Shown: positions 62,031 through 64,000 of the stretch, in pieces
How positions within the stretch are numbered: position 1 is the stretch's first letter
Layout of the letters: each line of letters starts with the position of its first letter
DNA from: Flavobacteriales bacterium
GTDB lineage: Bacteria > Bacteroidota > Bacteroidia > Flavobacteriales_F > PHOS-HE28
Assembly: GCA_016788205.1 (NCBI GenBank)
Contig: JAEUTA010000031.1
Location: 168,576 to 232,575, forward strand
Direction: 5' to 3'
DNA: 64,000 bases
The notes under the pieces: generated by a model
What the model saw: only the letters and a program-made list of their open reading frames with translations
Database searches by the model: none
What the model was told of the DNA's origin: nothing
Translations under genes and position numbers: made by a program

Positions 62031-62441
62031 ATGTCCAGCATCTCCAGCAACAAAGCCCCCGAGCCCGTAGGCCATTACCCGCATGCCCGCCGCGTGGGCG
62101 ATCTGCTCTTCCTCAGCGGTGTGGGCCCGCGCGAGCGCGGCACGAAGAAGATCCCCGGTGTGGAACTGGATGCGCAGGGCAACATCGTCTCCTACGACAT
62201 CGAAACGCAGGTGCGCAGCGTGTTCCAGAACGTGCGTTGGATCCTCGAAGACAGCGGCAGCAGTTGGGAGAAGATCGTGGACGTGACGGTGTTCCTCACC
62301 AACATGAAGGACGACTTCCCCACCTACAACCGGCTTTGGGCGGCGTACTTCGAGAAGGATCCACCGTGCAGGACCACGTTGGAGATCAATTGCCTGCCCA
62401 CGCCGATCGCGATCGAGCTGAAGGTCATCGCAACGGTGTGA
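62031..62441 (+). CDS. RidA family protein, probable 2-aminomuconate deaminase
   Basis: RidA/YjgF-fold protein of 136 residues. It resembles the AmnD/NbaF branch: YPHARRVGDLLFLSGVGPRE, GVELDAQGNIVSYDIETQVR and VTVFLTNMKDDFPTYNRLW. The segment RTTLEINCLP-TPIAIELKVIA has the conserved Arg of RidA. The family may deaminate imines or enamines; AmnD members convert 2-aminomuconate to 4-oxalocrotonate. That would be the step after the dehydrogenase at 53.8 kb. The ATG at 62031 gives MSSISSNKAPEPVGHYPHAR; longer starts lack family support. The partner genes are about 7 and 20 kb away. Confidence 0.88.
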   Translation: MSSISSNKAPEPVGHYPHARRVGDLLFLSGVGPRERGTKKIPGVELDAQGNIVSYDIETQVRSVFQNVRWILEDSGSSWEKIVDVTVFLTNMKDDFPTYNRLWAAYFEKDPPCRTTLEINCLPTPIAIELKVIATV

Positions 62442-62442
62442 C

Positions 62443-64000
62443 CTAGCGCTGTATGAGGATCCGCGCGGTCCTCGCCGCCATTCCATCCACCCGCGCGACC
62501 ACTTGGTAGAGGCCATCCGCCCATCCTGCGGACAAGTCGATCGTGTGAGAGGAACGGAGGCCATTCACTCGCTCGGCGAAGACGAGGCGCCCGGTGGCGT
62601 CGTGCAATTCCACCACGGCACGTGCGCCTGTACCTGCGCCTGCCACGATCGTCAAGCGGTCGTTCGCAGGATTCGGGTAGACCAGTAACGCGCTCGGAGC
62701 ATGTTGCTCCTCCACGACCGTGGTACCATCAGGCCCGAGGTAGCCGGTGCTATCAACGCGTGCCGTGTAGATCGCATTGTCCTCCCAGTTGTACCAGATG
62801 GCCACTGCGCCGCCGTTACCATCGGGAACGATACCGTAGGCATTGCCGTTGTTGGGTCCCTTCGACGGTATGCAGAAGCGGGTGGTGTCGCTCCAGAGGT
62901 TGGTGCCCGTATTGGTCACCCGGCCCACACGGAAACCAGCCGTTCCCCCCAGGAGGTTGGTGCCGGAGAACATCGCTACGATATGTGTTTCATCCTCGGC
63001 AGCGATCGCGCGCGGATAGCCGATCAGGTTGCCGTTCACTTGCATGGCCAGCACACCGTTCGCGGCGAGCAGCGGGTTACCGCTGGCATCGAACCGCTGC
63101 ATGAACACCTGCCGTCCGCCGCCTGCTGCTGCACGGTTGTCCGCCCAGAACACGATGCTCTCGTCGTCGGTCTGCCGCACGAAGGGATTCTCCTGCACAT
63201 CCGGTTCGATGCACACATCAATGGGCGCTGTGTTGTTGAGCAATACGCCAGTGGTATCGTAGATCGCCATGCGCAGGTCAACCCCGTTCGCCCAAATGGA
63301 GTTCATGCGCGAGGTGGGCGCCATCGCTGTGGCCCATTCGTAGCCGAGCCCTGAGCTGTTGGCGCTCACCTCCAGCAGCTGCGGCCAGAGCTGGTTCCCC
63401 ATGCTGTCCACGCGCATCGCATAAAGCGGCGCGCCGGAACCGTTGCCCCAGCGCTCTTCGAGCATCAGGCCACCGGTCAGGTCGTGCCGGAAGGTCCACG
63501 GACCGGTGACGATGGAATTGTTGAGGCTCGTGATCTCCACGCCTTGCACGGGCATCAGGTTGGTACCGTCGTTCAGCACGCGGGCCACGTGCACATAATC
63601 CGCAGCGCCGATCGGGTTGGTGCCCCAACCAACGAAGGTGCCGTTGAGCACGCGCGCCACACGCGGGTACCCGTGGAAGCCGGTGGTGCCACCTCCGGGC
63701 AGGAGGCCCGGTTGCGCCAACAGCGTGGGTTCGGCCCATACGGGTTGGCCGTCGATGTCAATGGCCATGGCGCGCACGGTGTCGCCACCGAATTGATCCG
63801 CCCCGCTCGCGTAAGCCAGGAAGATGTTCCCGTCGCTCATCGACGCAACACCGTATGAGTTCACGCTCCTTCCCGGCACCTCCATGATCAAGCGTCCATT
63901 GGGCTCCCAGAGCAGAGCACCTGTGTGCGTGGTGCGCTGGCCGTACAGGGCGAACTTCTGTGTGGTGATGCGGTTGTCCGTCCACAGGGTGATCCAGCCC
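62443..64000 (-). CDS. T9SS type A sorting-domain protein, N-terminus outside window
   Basis: The frame stays open from its stop at 62443 to the window edge, so at least 519 residues are visible and the start is missing. The visible part consists of beta-propeller-like repeats (LWTDNRITTQKFALYGQR, GGDTVRAMAIDIDGQPVW, VFWADNRAAAGGGRQVFMQRFDASG-type blocks). The last 80 residues (LLVYPNPANDRLTIVAG, LHDATGRLVFAERVNG, GLYQVVARVDGMAARTARILIQR) form a classic type A T9SS sorting domain. Such repeat-rich secreted proteins are usually surface-attached or released; no enzyme motif seen. It is convergent with the RidA gene, whose stop lies 1 nt away. Confidence 0.88.
   Translation of the reverse strand, partial: GWITLWTDNRITTQKFALYGQRTTHTGALLWEPNGRLIMEVPGRSVNSYGVASMSDGNIFLAYASGADQFGGDTVRAMAIDIDGQPVWAEPTLLAQPGLLPGGGTTGFHGYPRVARVLNGTFVGWGTNPIGAADYVHVARVLNDGTNLMPVQGVEITSLNNSIVTGPWTFRHDLTGGLMLEERWGNGSGAPLYAMRVDSMGNQLWPQLLEVSANSSGLGYEWATAMAPTSRMNSIWANGVDLRMAIYDTTGVLLNNTAPIDVCIEPDVQENPFVRQTDDESIVFWADNRAAAGGGRQVFMQRFDASGNPLLAANGVLAMQVNGNLIGYPRAIAAEDETHIVAMFSGTNLLGGTAGFRVGRVTNTGTNLWSDTTRFCIPSKGPNNGNAYGIVPDGNGGAVAIWYNWEDNAIYTARVDSTGYLGPDGTTVVEEQHAPSALLVYPNPANDRLTIVAGAGTGARAVVELHDATGRLVFAERVNGLRSSHTIDLSAGWADGLYQVVARVDGMAARTARILIQR

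Overview
The window comes from a GC-rich member of the Bacteroidota, most likely an environmental Flavobacteriales lineage. The evidence is several secreted proteins with type IX secretion (T9SS) C-terminal sorting domains or CHU_C gliding-associated domains, a trimeric type B succinate dehydrogenase, a LytTR regulator beside a beta-propeller histidine kinase, DUF2480 at the end of a suf operon, a flavobacterial-length PurF, and many copies of the Bacteroidota -7 promoter box TAnnTTTG (or TAnnTTCG). Shine-Dalgarno sequences are essentially absent. No transposase, integrase, phage module or CRISPR array was seen.

Layout. 1-8.9 kb: a truncated coiled-coil membrane protein, a ComF-like phosphoribosyltransferase, free methionine-R-sulfoxide reductase, an Ig-like lipoprotein and a 1,668-residue secreted adhesin-like protein. 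8.9-14.8 kb: one minus-strand block, sdhC-sdhA-sdhB, lipoprotein, PLP aminotransferase, omega-amidase. 15-20.6 kb: DoxX-like and HxlR genes, DUF1801, an Mrr-like nuclease, aminopeptidase P, a lone ExbD, a tiny GldL-like protein and a small protein resembling a free-standing sorting domain. 20.6-25.9 kb: LytTR regulator and sensor kinase, a small lipoprotein and divergent thiL. 26-32.9 kb: the suf operon (sufA-B-C-D-S, lipoprotein, sufE, DUF59, DUF2480). 32.9-41 kb: a secreted metalloprotease-like protein, purF, and a large SBBP/Ig/CHU_C protein. 41-51.2 kb: 3-hydroxyanthranilate dioxygenase and ACMS decarboxylase, a small exported protein, three T9SS proteins and an SDR. 51.3-55.4 kb: an OmpR/kinase pair, a candidate small RNA and an aldehyde dehydrogenase. 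55.4-64 kb: a SiaB-like protein, an HD-PPK1 fusion, tRNA-Ala(GGC), an aldo/keto reductase, a beta-propeller protein, a 2-aminomuconate deaminase-like RidA protein and a T9SS protein cut by the window end.

Functional themes. (1) Four consecutive steps of the 3-hydroxyanthranilate meta-cleavage branch of tryptophan/kynurenine degradation are encoded, but in three separate places. (2) Fe-S assembly is a complete SUF set whose operon carries several unrelated palindromes, one inside the sufS reading frame. (3) Polyphosphate synthesis is fused to an HD phosphohydrolase-like domain. (4) Many genes have the -7 promoter box only 4-9 nt before the start codon, which predicts leaderless mRNAs. Start codons were chosen by signal peptides, gene overlaps and these boxes, so several remain uncertain by a few codons.
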